DNA of 64,000 nucleotides, from the NCBI RefSeq assembly GCF_014855495.1, contig NZ_JACYFJ010000004.1, positions 124,001 to 188,000 of the forward strand, in the 5' to 3' direction. Below the pieces are notes generated by a model. That model saw only the letters and a list, made by a program, of their open reading frames with translations, searched no databases and had not been told where the DNA came from. A program made the position numbers and the translations under genes. Shown one piece after another: positions 34,933 through 43,633 of this stretch (positions are counted from its first letter, which is position 1; the number at the start of each line of letters is the position of its first letter). The stretch comes from Euzebyella saccharophila. GTDB taxonomy: Bacteria > Bacteroidota > Bacteroidia > Flavobacteriales > Flavobacteriaceae.

Positions 34933-35023
34933 CGGTCGGTATAGATTTTATAGTATTCTTAACAAATACGAACCTAAAATGACAAAACCCTAAATTTTTA
35001 ATTAAAAAAACACAACTATCACC

Positions 35024-35977
35024 TTACCAGGTCCTGTTTTTCAATAATTCTTGAATCTGCTCTTTTGGCACAGGCAATTCATCTATATGATCGTTCAACC
35101 ATTGAGAGAAATCCTTTTCAATTTCCTCAGACCATCTGTTGTCAATTTGGCCAGGGGTATACTTTTGTTCTCTTAACCTCTGGTGGCCAAACATATCCCT
35201 AAGCCTAACAACTTCCGAGGTTTTCACCACTTTCTCAACTAAATGTGGCGGAATGAAGATTACCCCTCCGTCCCTACCTAAAACAACATCACCTGGTATT
35301 ACAGTAGCCAAACCTATTCTGGTAGGGGTATTAATTCCAATGAGCGTCCTATTCAGTTGTCCGTCCGGATTATTTAGATGATGGGAAGGGTGATAGCTTC
35401 TAAAAAAAGAAGTAAAACCACCAATTTCCTTTAGTCCGTCAATATCCCTAATAGCACCATCATACACGATTCCGTTGCCCGTTTTGGCGTAGATTGAGTT
35501 CCCAAGGTTGTCTCCAATGGTAGGACCGTCTACATGGGCACCAAATTGATCTACTACATAAACATCTCCCTTTTGCAATAAATCTATGGTCCAGGCATTT
35601 TGTGATTTGATCCTACCATCCCGCTTATGTCCTCTTTCATCAATCACCCTATGTATATCAGGCCTTCCAGGAACAAAAACTGCAGTTACCGCCCGGCCTA
35701 CCAAAACACTGTCCGGATTTATGGTTTGCCACCCCTCTGCATATTGGTATTTAAAATTTTCACCCTTTAGAACTGCCCATGCCTCTTCCAATGTAACTCC
35801 TTTCATCCGTTGCAATAAATTATCGGGGACCTTTGGCCTACCATCTTCAAAACGTTCACCTTTCCACTCGGGAGTTAGAAAGATTAGTTCATCTTTAGAG
35901 ATTTGCTGGGATTGAACCGAAGACAGCAAAAAGAATACAATTAGGCCAAGTAGGACCTTTTCTAAATTGGGAATCAA
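35024..35977 (-). CDS. Exported RraA/HMG-aldolase-family protein
   Basis: About 317 residues from TTG 35977. The leader (EKVLLGLIVFFLLSSVQSQ) looks like a true signal peptide. The RraA fold is marked by VGRAVTAVF, VYVVDQFGAHVDGPTIGDNLGN and GIVYDGAIRDIDGLKEIGG; the RD pair matches the active-site Arg-Asp of HMG/CHA aldolases. It probably cleaves or decarboxylates a keto acid, not RNase E. The longer 36037 start puts 20 residues before the leader and is less plausible. It is same-strand with the mandelate-racemase-like gene. Confidence 0.75.
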   Translation of the reverse strand: MIPNLEKVLLGLIVFFLLSSVQSQQISKDELIFLTPEWKGERFEDGRPKVPDNLLQRMKGVTLEEAWAVLKGENFKYQYAEGWQTINPDSVLVGRAVTAVFVPGRPDIHRVIDERGHKRDGRIKSQNAWTIDLLQKGDVYVVDQFGAHVDGPTIGDNLGNSIYAKTGNGIVYDGAIRDIDGLKEIGGFTSFFRSYHPSHHLNNPDGQLNRTLIGINTPTRIGLATVIPGDVVLGRDGGVIFIPPHLVEKVVKTSEVVRLRDMFGHQRLREQKYTPGQIDNRWSEEIEKDFSQWLNDHIDELPVPKEQIQELLKNRTW

Positions 35978-36055
35978 AATAACTAGTTTACACGATTGAA
36001 GAGAGCTATTCACCACCCCGTATGAATACGAAGACAAATTCCATAACCCTAATAT

Positions 36056-36063
36056 TACTTTTG
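36056..36063 (+). promoter_or_regulatory. TAnnTTTG -7 element
   Basis: TACTTTTG lies 45 bp before the SGNH hydrolase start at 36109. No matching -33 TTG is evident. Confidence 0.35.
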
Positions 36064-36108
36064 TACACCGGTAAATATGAACTAACTTGTGTCTCTTAAA
36101 TATTAAGC

Positions 36109-36759
36109 ATGAAAAACATCCTTACCTTACTTACCGTTTTAATTACCTTTCAAACTTTTGCCCAAGATCCCAACCGTTATAAAAAACAAGTTTCTGAGCT
36201 TGATACCAAATATGATAGCATTTGGGACCCAACCAAGGAAACAATTGTATTTACAGGAAGTTCCAGTATACGCATGTGGAAGGATGTACAGGAGCGATTT
36301 CCAGGTCAACAGGTCATCAATACAGGATTTGGAGGCTCCCAGGCTTCAGATTTACTATACTTTGCCGATAATCTGATTCTGAGATACAAACCTAAACAAG
36401 TTTTTATTTACGAAGGGGACAATGATATTCAAGCCAAGAAAAAACCAAACGATGTTATAGCGGATACCAAACAAATCATCAATTTGGTAAGGGAAAGATA
36501 CCCCGCTACCAATATCGTACTCATTTCCGCCAAACCCAGTATTTCAAGATGGAAATTAAGAGGTAAATACAAAAGATTGAACCGCAAATTCAAAAGAATG
36601 GCCCAAAAGGACCCCCTATTGGATTTTGCCGATGTTTGGAAACCCATGTTAGACGGAAGAAAACTTCAAGAAGACTTATTCATTGAAGATGGTCTCCACA
36701 TGAACCCAAAAGGATACGAAATTTGGTTTGGGGTAATGAAAGATTACATCACAAACTAA
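36109..36759 (+). CDS. Secreted SGNH/GDSL hydrolase
   Basis: 216 residues with a signal peptide (MKNILTLLTVLITFQTFAQ). SGNH blocks: FTGSSSIRMW (Ser about residue 51), NTGFGGSQASDL (oxyanion Gly), YEGDNDI (Asn) and EDGLHMNPKGYEIW (catalytic Asp-x-x-His). It resembles esterases that deacetylate glycans or lipids. The GH20 hexosaminidase gene follows after 20 bp and the nitrilase gene after that, so the three likely form one operon. Confidence 0.88.
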   Translation: MKNILTLLTVLITFQTFAQDPNRYKKQVSELDTKYDSIWDPTKETIVFTGSSSIRMWKDVQERFPGQQVINTGFGGSQASDLLYFADNLILRYKPKQVFIYEGDNDIQAKKKPNDVIADTKQIINLVRERYPATNIVLISAKPSISRWKLRGKYKRLNRKFKRMAQKDPLLDFADVWKPMLDGRKLQEDLFIEDGLHMNPKGYEIWFGVMKDYITN

Positions 36760-36779
36760 ACAACCAAAAATAACGTACC

Positions 36780-38396
36780 ATGAAGAAACTTTTAGTGCAA
36801 TGCTTTGTTCTAGGCATTGCGATTACGGCAACTTTTTCCTGTGAACCGGAAAAGAAAAAGAGAGTCCTAAATCTGCCAAAAACAGATTTGGCCAAGGGAG
36901 ATTTAATACCGATGCCGCAAAAAATATTGGCTACTGAAAAAGCTTTTGCCTTAGACCAATTTACGGCCATTTATACTTCTGAAAACGCTGTTGGTTTTCC
37001 TGAGGCAGGAAAATTCCTAGCCAAATCTATAAAAGCAAAGACAGACCTTGATATCCCTGTAAATGTGGAAGAAGTTCCCAGTAGGGAAGGAATTATTTAC
37101 ATCAATCAATCGGACAGCTTGGAACTGGATATTCCTGAGGCTTATCAATTATACATTACACCGGACTCGGTAATCCTAAATTCCAATACGGCTCAAGGGG
37201 CCTTTAGGGGTATACAAACCCTAAGGCAAATTATACCCGAGGTAAGTTTGGATACCATTGCAGATTATAAGGTTTGGCCCATACCTACTGGAAAAATTAC
37301 GGACAGTCCCGTTTTTGCGTATAGAGGTAGCATGTTAGATGTTGCTCGTCACGTTTTTAGTGTAGACGAGGTTAAGAAATATATTGACTTATTAGCCTAT
37401 TACAAGTACAATGTTCTTCACCTTCATTTGACGGACGACCAAGGATGGCGGATAGAAATTAAGTCATGGCCCAAACTAACCGAAATTGGCGGTAGCACAG
37501 AGGTAGGCGGCGAAAAAGGCGGCTTTTTCACCCAAGAACAATACAAGGATATTGTTGCCTATGCCGCTGAAAGATATATTACCATAGTTCCCGAAGTTGA
37601 TATGCCGGGCCACACCAATGCCGCTTCTGTTTCCTATCCTTTTTTAAACGGAAACGGAAAAAAAGTAGAACTCTATGAAGGTACCCATGTTGGTTTTAGC
37701 ACTTTTGATACTAGAAAAGATACCGTATATGCTTTTATTGATGATGTGGTAAGAGAGATTTCTGAGATGACCCCTGGACCTTACTTTCATATTGGCGGTG
37801 ACGAAAGCCATGTGACCAAGAAAAAAGATTATATCTATTTCGTAGAAAAAGTAGAAAAAATAGTCCACAAGTATGGCAAGACCATGATAGGATGGGATGA
37901 AGTAGTAACAGCGGATATTGATTCCAAATCCATAGCTCAATTTTGGTCCAGCAAGAAAAATGCAGATTTGGCAGTTAAAAAAGGAATGAAAATAATTATG
38001 TCCCCAGCAAAAAAGGCCTACTTAGATATGCAGTATGATTCGCTTTCCAAGCATGGTCTTCACTGGGCAGCTTTTATTCCCACGGACACGGCCTATATCT
38101 GGACCCCAGAAAAATATGAGGGAATTCCTGTAGAAAACATTTTGGGAATTGAAGCACCCCTCTGGTCTGAAACGGTGAGCGATATTGGCGAAGCTGAATA
38201 TCTTGCCTTTCCAAGAGCTATTGGTTATGCAGAGTTAAGTTGGTCTACCCCCGAAAATCGTAATTGGGAAAATTATAAAATACGATTGGGCAATCAAGCA
38301 CCCTTTTTAGACCGAATGAACGTAAAGTATTACCCCTCTCCACTTATTGATTGGAAAAAGAGCAAATACACCTACGAGGAAATTAAGAAAGATTAA
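36780..38396 (+). CDS. Beta-N-acetylhexosaminidase (GH20) lipoprotein
   Basis: 538 residues. The leader ends with a lipobox (TFSCEP, Cys about 21), so it is anchored as a lipoprotein. The GH20b N-terminal domain is followed by the barrel: HLHLTDDQGWRIEI, VPEVDMPGHTN, and the catalytic pair Asp341-Glu342 in FHIGGDESH. It releases GlcNAc or GalNAc residues from chitooligosaccharides or glycoconjugates using substrate assistance. It is in one operon with the upstream esterase. Confidence 0.93.
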   Translation: MKKLLVQCFVLGIAITATFSCEPEKKKRVLNLPKTDLAKGDLIPMPQKILATEKAFALDQFTAIYTSENAVGFPEAGKFLAKSIKAKTDLDIPVNVEEVPSREGIIYINQSDSLELDIPEAYQLYITPDSVILNSNTAQGAFRGIQTLRQIIPEVSLDTIADYKVWPIPTGKITDSPVFAYRGSMLDVARHVFSVDEVKKYIDLLAYYKYNVLHLHLTDDQGWRIEIKSWPKLTEIGGSTEVGGEKGGFFTQEQYKDIVAYAAERYITIVPEVDMPGHTNAASVSYPFLNGNGKKVELYEGTHVGFSTFDTRKDTVYAFIDDVVREISEMTPGPYFHIGGDESHVTKKKDYIYFVEKVEKIVHKYGKTMIGWDEVVTADIDSKSIAQFWSSKKNADLAVKKGMKIIMSPAKKAYLDMQYDSLSKHGLHWAAFIPTDTAYIWTPEKYEGIPVENILGIEAPLWSETVSDIGEAEYLAFPRAIGYAELSWSTPENRNWENYKIRLGNQAPFLDRMNVKYYPSPLIDWKKSKYTYEEIKKD

Positions 38397-38413
38397 GGTA
38401 CGATTCCCGAAAA

Positions 38414-39337
38414 ATGAAGATTAAGGTTGGCGTAATACAGGATAATCCAGTTTTCTTTGATAAGGAGAAAACGTTGGACAAATTACAGACTCTTGTCATT
38501 TCTTACGCCAACCAAGGTCACGAACTTTTGGTATTCCCGGAATCCTTCATTCCCGGCTACCCAAGAGGCTTTACATTTGGCACCAAAGTAGGTAGCCGCA
38601 GTGAAGAAGGTAGGACCCAATATGCTAAATACTATGAAAATAGTGTGGATTTAGGAGGGCCGGACTTACATAGACTGGAAACCATTTCAAAAGAGAACAA
38701 TGTCTATTTGATCATTGGCATAACGGAAAAGCAGAATACTAACGGAAGTTTATTTTGTTCCATGGTTTATATATCGCCTACCAATGGATATTTAGGTGTT
38801 CACAGAAAAATTAAACCTACGGCTGCAGAGCGTGTTATATGGGCAGAAGCCGATGGTACATCTTTGGTAACGTATGATACTAAAATAGGGAAGCTTGGTG
38901 GACTCATCTGTTGGGAAAACTATATGCCTTTGGCAAGAATGGCAATGTTTCAAAAAGGAGTAGAGGTATATATAGCTCCTACGGCCGACTCCCGCGATAA
39001 CTGGATAGCTACCTTAAAACACATTGCGCTAGAAGGCAGATGTTTTGTTCTGGGTTGCAATCAATATTTCACAAAGGAAATGTATCCAAAAGAATATCAG
39101 GATTTTCCTGACGAAGAAGAATCATCCATTTCCAAGGGAGGAAGCGTAATTATATCGCCTATGGGAGAGATTATGGCCGGTCCACTTTTAGATCAGGCAG
39201 GTATCGTTTCTGCAGAACTAGACTTAAATCAAGTTATTAGGAGTAAATTGGATTTTGACGTAATTGGGCATTATGCCAGGGAAGATATTTTTAAGCTAAC
39301 TGTAAAACATCAGCCTGAAATGAAAAAAGAACCTTGA
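38414..39337 (+). CDS. Nitrilase-family carbon-nitrogen hydrolase
   Basis: 307 residues. The Glu-Lys-Cys triad is in FPESFIPGYPRGF (Glu), HRKIKPT (Lys) and LICWENYMPLARM (Cys166). The CWENYMPL context is typical of true nitrilases and cyanide/cyanoalkane hydrolases rather than amidases. No signal peptide is seen, so it is cytoplasmic. It follows the GH20 gene by 17 bp and ends in a terminator. Confidence 0.88.
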   Translation: MKIKVGVIQDNPVFFDKEKTLDKLQTLVISYANQGHELLVFPESFIPGYPRGFTFGTKVGSRSEEGRTQYAKYYENSVDLGGPDLHRLETISKENNVYLIIGITEKQNTNGSLFCSMVYISPTNGYLGVHRKIKPTAAERVIWAEADGTSLVTYDTKIGKLGGLICWENYMPLARMAMFQKGVEVYIAPTADSRDNWIATLKHIALEGRCFVLGCNQYFTKEMYPKEYQDFPDEEESSISKGGSVIISPMGEIMAGPLLDQAGIVSAELDLNQVIRSKLDFDVIGHYAREDIFKLTVKHQPEMKKEP

Positions 39338-39341
39338 ACAA

Positions 39342-39366
39342 AAAACCCTCGCAATGCGAGGGTTTT
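39342..39366. terminator. Terminator, probably bidirectional
   Basis: An 11-bp stem (39342-39352 with 39356-39366) with an AAT loop sits between the convergent nitrilase and DUF5606 genes and is flanked by A and T tracts. Confidence 0.87.
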
Positions 39367-39368
39367 AC

Positions 39369-39791
39369 TTATTCTTCTTCAGATGAAGATTTTTCTTCGG
39401 GATCGTTAAATTCTGTAATCCCATTATCGTGAAGAATATTATACCACTGTATTACTTTTTTAATATCACTGGCATACACCCTATCTTCATCATAATTGGG
39501 TAGTATCTCAAAGAAATACTCCTCTAATTTTATCTTTTCTTCCTTGTGACCAACAGAAGTTTTACCTCCCTTTTCCTTTACTTGAATATTTAGGAAAACC
39601 TGTCTTAAGGGAACTTCCTCTTCTAAAGTGTATATAGCTATTTCAGAAAGTACGCTTACGTTGTTTCGCATACTCACGCTAATACGTTTCTTGTCCAATA
39701 AGGATTCCGCAACAAAACCGGTACGCGTCTGCGTTACTAATTTATAAAGGCCTGGTTTGCCTCCAATAGATAAAACTTTGTCTAAACTCAT
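39369..39791 (-). CDS. DUF5606 protein
   Basis: 140 residues. The N terminus (MSLDKVLSIGGKPGLYKLVTQ) is characteristic of DUF5606 of Bacteroidota. The domain is followed by an acidic C-terminal tail. There is no signal peptide or membrane segment. It lies 58 bp downstream of the peptide deformylase gene on the same strand, and this order with Def and RuvX is common in flavobacteria. Function is unknown. Confidence 0.85.
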   Translation of the reverse strand: MSLDKVLSIGGKPGLYKLVTQTRTGFVAESLLDKKRISVSMRNNVSVLSEIAIYTLEEEVPLRQVFLNIQVKEKGGKTSVGHKEEKIKLEEYFFEILPNYDEDRVYASDIKKVIQWYNILHDNGITEFNDPEEKSSSEEE

Positions 39792-39849
39792 ATAGAAATT
39801 TACGTTTTAGGAGCGCAAAATTATACTTTTAGCTGGATTAGGGTAAAAT

Positions 39850-40440
39850 TTAACGTCCTTTTTTCATATTAGGAAAACGCATGCGATATTCTACGTTAAT
39901 TTTTCCTTTTGAAATATTGCTAAGCTTACTCTTTAGCATTCTCTTTTTTAGGGGGCTAAGTTTATCTGTGAACAACACACCTTCTATATGGTCATATTCA
40001 TGCTGTATGACACGTGCCAATAGGCCATCATAGGTTTCTGTGTGTTCTTTAAAGTTCTCATCTAAATAATTGATGGTCAAGGTATCCTTTCGCTTCACAT
40101 CTTCACGAACATCCGGTATACTTAAGCAACCTTCATTAAAGGCCCATTCAGTTCCGGTTTCCTCTTCTATGTAGGCATTGATAAAAACCTTCTTGAACCC
40201 ATTAAGTTGTTTTTGCTCTTTTTTAGAAAGGTCTTCATCATTGGCAAAGGGAGTCGTATCTACCAAAAATATTCTTATAGGAAGTCCAATTTGAGGAGCG
40301 GCCAATCCCACTCCACTCGCGTTGTACATGGTCTCCCACATGTTTTCCAACAATTCGTCCAACTTAGGATAATCTTCCGAAATATCCTCTCCTACTTTTC
40401 TTAAAACCGGGTCGCCATAGGCAACAATGGGTAATATCAT
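39850..40440 (-). CDS. def: Peptide deformylase
   Basis: 196 residues. The three deformylase motifs are present: GVGLAAPQIG (about 41-50), EGCLSIPD (metal Cys) and QHEYDHIEG (HExxH). The enzyme removes the formyl group from nascent polypeptides. The gene overlaps the preceding ruvX gene by 4 bp and is transcribed with it. Confidence 0.96.
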   Translation of the reverse strand: MILPIVAYGDPVLRKVGEDISEDYPKLDELLENMWETMYNASGVGLAAPQIGLPIRIFLVDTTPFANDEDLSKKEQKQLNGFKKVFINAYIEEETGTEWAFNEGCLSIPDVREDVKRKDTLTINYLDENFKEHTETYDGLLARVIQHEYDHIEGVLFTDKLSPLKKRMLKSKLSNISKGKINVEYRMRFPNMKKGR

Positions 40441-40850
40441 TTGATTTTATTTAAATAATCTTGCAAAATTATGGTCGCGCTGATCTGGTCTACCAAAGCT
40501 TTGTTCTTACGCTGCTTTTTTTTGAGTCCTCCTGCAACCATGCTCTTTACTGCCAATTTAGAGGTGAACCGCTCATCTTGGCGTTCTATGGGGATATTGG
40601 GAAAAACGGACTTCAGGCTCAATATGAACTCCTGAATATAAACCTCGGATTGCGAAGGGGAATTATCCATTTGTTTAGGCTCCCCTATAATGAACCGTTC
40701 AACATTTTCTTGTGCCAAATAGTCCTTAAGAAAATCAACTACCTTCTCCGTGGGTTCTGTAGTTAGGCCTGAGGCAATGATTTGAAGTTCATCCGTTACG
40801 GCTATTCCCGTTCTTTTCTGTCCAAAATCCAAAGCCAATAGTCTTCCCAA
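40437..40850 (-). CDS. ruvX: RuvX/YqgF Holliday-junction resolvase-like protein
   Basis: 137 residues, the typical length. RNase H-fold motifs: LALDFGQKRTGIAV, FIIGEPKQMDNSPS, ERFTS and a final DQISATIILQDYL. Roles in pre-16S rRNA processing and Holliday junction resolution are known in this family. It overlaps def by 4 bp. Confidence 0.93.
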   Translation of the reverse strand: MGRLLALDFGQKRTGIAVTDELQIIASGLTTEPTEKVVDFLKDYLAQENVERFIIGEPKQMDNSPSQSEVYIQEFILSLKSVFPNIPIERQDERFTSKLAVKSMVAGGLKKKQRKNKALVDQISATIILQDYLNKIK

Positions 40851-40925
40851 GCCTAATTTTTTGCCAAAAATAACTCATAAATTGTTATAAGCGTAAAATT
40901 GGGCGTCTAAATGAGTATGCTAGCT

Positions 40926-40933
40926 TATATTTG
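40926..40933 (+). promoter_or_regulatory. TAnnTTTG -7 element upstream of dapD
   Basis: TATATTTG lies 70 bp before dapD. A TTG at 40899-40901 is 24 bp upstream, one base outside the usual spacing. Confidence 0.35.
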
Positions 40934-41003
40934 CATCGCTTTAACAGCCACTTCACAAAGAAGTTTGAATTTTTAGACAACAAAATCAAAAGAATATAAC
41001 ACC

Positions 41004-41819
41004 ATGACGGAATTAAGGAAAACCATAGAGAATGCTTGGGAAAACAGGGAACTTTTAAAGGAAGCATCTACCCAAGATGCCATTAGAGAAGTTATCAATC
41101 TTTTGGATTCCGGTGAATTACGTTGTGCAGAACCTACTGAGAATGGTTGGCAAATTAATGAATGGGTTAAAAAAGGTGTAGTGCTCTATTTTCCCATTCA
41201 AAAAATGGAAACCCTGGAAGCCGGAATTTTTGAGTATCATGATAAAATTCCCTTGAAAAAGGGTTATCAAGAAAAAGGGATTAGGGTTGTACCTCACGCT
41301 GTTGCTAGACACGGTGCCTATATTTCCTCGGGTACCATTTTAATGCCGTCTTATGTGAATATTGGTGCTTATGTAGATGAAGGAACCATGGTTGATACTT
41401 GGGCCACCGTTGGAAGCTGTGCCCAAATCGGTAAAAATGTCCACTTAAGTGGAGGTGTTGGCATTGGAGGTGTTTTAGAGCCTTTACAGGCAGCACCCGT
41501 CATTATTGAAGATAATTGTTTTATAGGATCTAGGTGTATTGTTGTAGAGGGGGTACGTGTGGAAAAGGAGGCCGTACTAGGTGCCAATGTAGTATTGACC
41601 GCTTCTACCAAAATAATAGATGTAACTGGAGATAGCCCTGTTGAACTAAAAGGTAGGGTTCCGGCAAGGTCAGTTGTTATACCGGGGAGTTACACCAAGA
41701 AATTTGCCGCAGGCGAATTTCAGGTGCCATGTGCTTTGATTATTGGAACGCGAAAAGAAAGCACCAATAAGAAGACATCCTTGAATGATGCCCTACGTGA
41801 GTATGATGTTGCTGTATAA
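41004..41819 (+). CDS. dapD: 2,3,4,5-tetrahydropyridine-2,6-dicarboxylate N-succinyltransferase
   Basis: 271 residues, the normal DapD length. The C-terminal two thirds is a left-handed beta-helix of hexapeptide repeats, with VVPHAVARHGAYIS, YVDEGTMVDTWATVGSCAQIG, HLSGGVGIGGVLEPLQA and EDNCFIGSRC. It catalyses the succinyl-CoA step of lysine and diaminopimelate synthesis. It has its own promoter-like element and is followed by AT-rich sequence, so it is likely monocistronic. Confidence 0.95.
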   Translation: MTELRKTIENAWENRELLKEASTQDAIREVINLLDSGELRCAEPTENGWQINEWVKKGVVLYFPIQKMETLEAGIFEYHDKIPLKKGYQEKGIRVVPHAVARHGAYISSGTILMPSYVNIGAYVDEGTMVDTWATVGSCAQIGKNVHLSGGVGIGGVLEPLQAAPVIIEDNCFIGSRCIVVEGVRVEKEAVLGANVVLTASTKIIDVTGDSPVELKGRVPARSVVIPGSYTKKFAAGEFQVPCALIIGTRKESTNKKTSLNDALREYDVAV

Positions 41820-41966
41820 ATTGTAGGATTTTTTTGATTAAACATAATTTTTTTGTTTTTTCTTTGTTATTAAAGGGTAGGATTTTTATTGAGCCTGAAA
41901 ACGCAACCTTTTCAGTTCTTTTTAATCTACAGAGTAGTATGCTTAACCAAACCCAAATAATCGCAA

Positions 41967-42761
41967 ATGCCAAAGGACAACAAAAAAGTATCGGCCCTAA
42001 TCATTACCTATAACGAAATAGGCTATATTGAAAAGTGTGTAGAATCTGTTGAATTTGCAGACGAGATTATTGTTGTTGATTCCTATAGTACGGACGGTAC
42101 TTATGAGTATTTAAAGGCACATCCCAAGGTTAGGGTCATACAACATCCTTTTTCCAACTTTACCCAACAAAAATCATTTGCATTGGATCAGGCCTCCAAT
42201 GACTGGGTTTTGTTTTTGGATGCAGATGAAGTAGTTTCCCAAAAACTACAATACGAGATTGTTGAAACCATTGAAAGTAATCCGGAGGACGTTGCCTTTT
42301 GGTTCTATAGAAAATTTATGTTCGAGAACAGTCCGCTACATTTCAGTGGTTGGCAAACAGATAAAAACTATAGGCTTTTTAGAAAAAGTAAGGCTCGATT
42401 TTCCGATAAAAAAATAGTGCATGAAACCTTGGTTGTTCAAGGCACTTCGGGAATCTTAAAAAATAAGCTTACCCATTACTGCTACAAGAGCTTTGAGGAT
42501 TATAAATCCAAGATGCTAAAATATGGCAGATTAAAAGCGAAAGAAGACTTTTATAGGGAGAACAGGTACAATGTACTATCTTTAATATTTAAACCTGCTT
42601 GGAAGTTTTTTAATCACTACATTATACGTTTGGGGATTTTAGATGGGCGAAAAGGTATCACCATTTGTTATCTAAACGCCTTGGGTGATTTGGAAAGATA
42701 TAGAGAATTGAAAAAGCTGGAAAAGAAAAATGAGCTTGCCTATTATTTGGTAATGCCGTGA
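41967..42761 (+). CDS. GT2 glycosyltransferase (WaaE/KdtX-like)
   Basis: 264 residues. Motifs: LIITYNEIGYIEKCVESV, IIVVDSYSTDGT, LFLDADEVVS (DxD) and the acceptor region NYRLFRKSKARFSDKKIVHE. The layout matches the WaaE/KdtX group, which adds a glucose or heptose residue to LPS core in other bacteria. The convergent neighbour overlaps its last 19 bp. It stands at the edge of the nonulosonate locus. Confidence 0.87.
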   Translation: MPKDNKKVSALIITYNEIGYIEKCVESVEFADEIIVVDSYSTDGTYEYLKAHPKVRVIQHPFSNFTQQKSFALDQASNDWVLFLDADEVVSQKLQYEIVETIESNPEDVAFWFYRKFMFENSPLHFSGWQTDKNYRLFRKSKARFSDKKIVHETLVVQGTSGILKNKLTHYCYKSFEDYKSKMLKYGRLKAKEDFYRENRYNVLSLIFKPAWKFFNHYIIRLGILDGRKGITICYLNALGDLERYRELKKLEKKNELAYYLVMP

Positions 42762-43555
42762 TAGGTCCAAACACTTTTGTTTTGTCTTACCTCTCTTCTA
42801 ATTACTTGATTTTTGGCAATTGCTTCAGGGGTTTTATAACCTCGAGCATGATCTAAATGTACACAGACAGCACTATATCTCAATTGCTTGGATTTTACCC
42901 CAAAATTAAATAGTCGCTCACCAAATTCACGGTCTTCCCCACCATATTGCATACGTTCATCAAAGCCGTTCACATTGTAGATATCCTTTTTCCAACCTGA
43001 GGAATTATGGCCGTTCCAACTGGCGTTTGTTGGCGTGAAAGTGTTGAACAAGGTTGAAATAAAGCCCCTTGCCGTAAGTTTATTGTTTTTAAAGGTTTTT
43101 GGTATACCCATTTCCTTTAACCATTGTATATTGAAACAGTTTTGTTCCTCAATATCCTTTAATGTTATGGCTTTGGAAATATTCATTGGCAGCATGTAAT
43201 ATCCACCAGAAATAAAATAGCCAGGTTCTTTATTAATGTAATGTACCTGGACAAAATCTTCCCTTGGAATGCAATCCCCATCGGTCATAATCACATATTC
43301 TGCACTACAAGATTTTACCGCTTTGTTGAGAATCCTACACTTTTGGAAGCCATCATCTTCCTGCCAAACGTGTTTTATTGGAAACTTGACCTTTTTTTCA
43401 ATTTTCTCAATGAGTTGCTTTGTTTCTTCTCCACTACCGTCATCGGCAATAACCACTTCAAAATCCTTATATGTTTGGCAATGGAAACCCCAAAGAACTT
43501 TTTCCAACCACTCCGGATGGTTATAGGTACTAACGATAACACTTACCGTACTCAT
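42743..43555 (-). CDS. GT2 glycosyltransferase with C-terminal GT-associated domain
   Basis: 270 residues from ATG 43555. Motifs: VSVIVSTYNHPEWLEKVL, VVIADDGSGEET, VIMTDGDCIPRED (DxD) and the downstream GHNSSGWKKD and GGEDREFGERLFNFG segments of the Glyco_transf_7C type. It probably extends LPS or another surface glycan. The ATG was chosen over TTG 43564. It is divergent from the sialyltransferase-like gene (78 bp apart) and could share its control region. Confidence 0.85.
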   Translation of the reverse strand: MSTVSVIVSTYNHPEWLEKVLWGFHCQTYKDFEVVIADDGSGEETKQLIEKIEKKVKFPIKHVWQEDDGFQKCRILNKAVKSCSAEYVIMTDGDCIPREDFVQVHYINKEPGYFISGGYYMLPMNISKAITLKDIEEQNCFNIQWLKEMGIPKTFKNNKLTARGFISTLFNTFTPTNASWNGHNSSGWKKDIYNVNGFDERMQYGGEDREFGERLFNFGVKSKQLRYSAVCVHLDHARGYKTPEAIAKNQVIRREVRQNKSVWTYHGITK

Positions 43556-43576
43556 GAAGAACAATTTAATTTTAGC

Positions 43577-43584
43577 TACTTTTG
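43577..43584 (+). promoter_or_regulatory. TAnnTTTG -7 element
   Basis: TACTTTTG lies 49 bp before ATG 43634. It supports that start and argues against the long upstream extension of the frame, which would precede the promoter. No -33 TTG is evident. Confidence 0.4.
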
Positions 43585-43633
43585 CAAATGTAGTTTTTTG
43601 AGGTCCATTCCCAATAACAATTTTTTAAATTAT

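Noticed and set aside
43241-43633. N-terminal extension of the sialyltransferase frame
   Set aside because: It is antisense to the GT2 gene, has unlikely composition and lies upstream of the -7 element. ATG 43634 is the real start.
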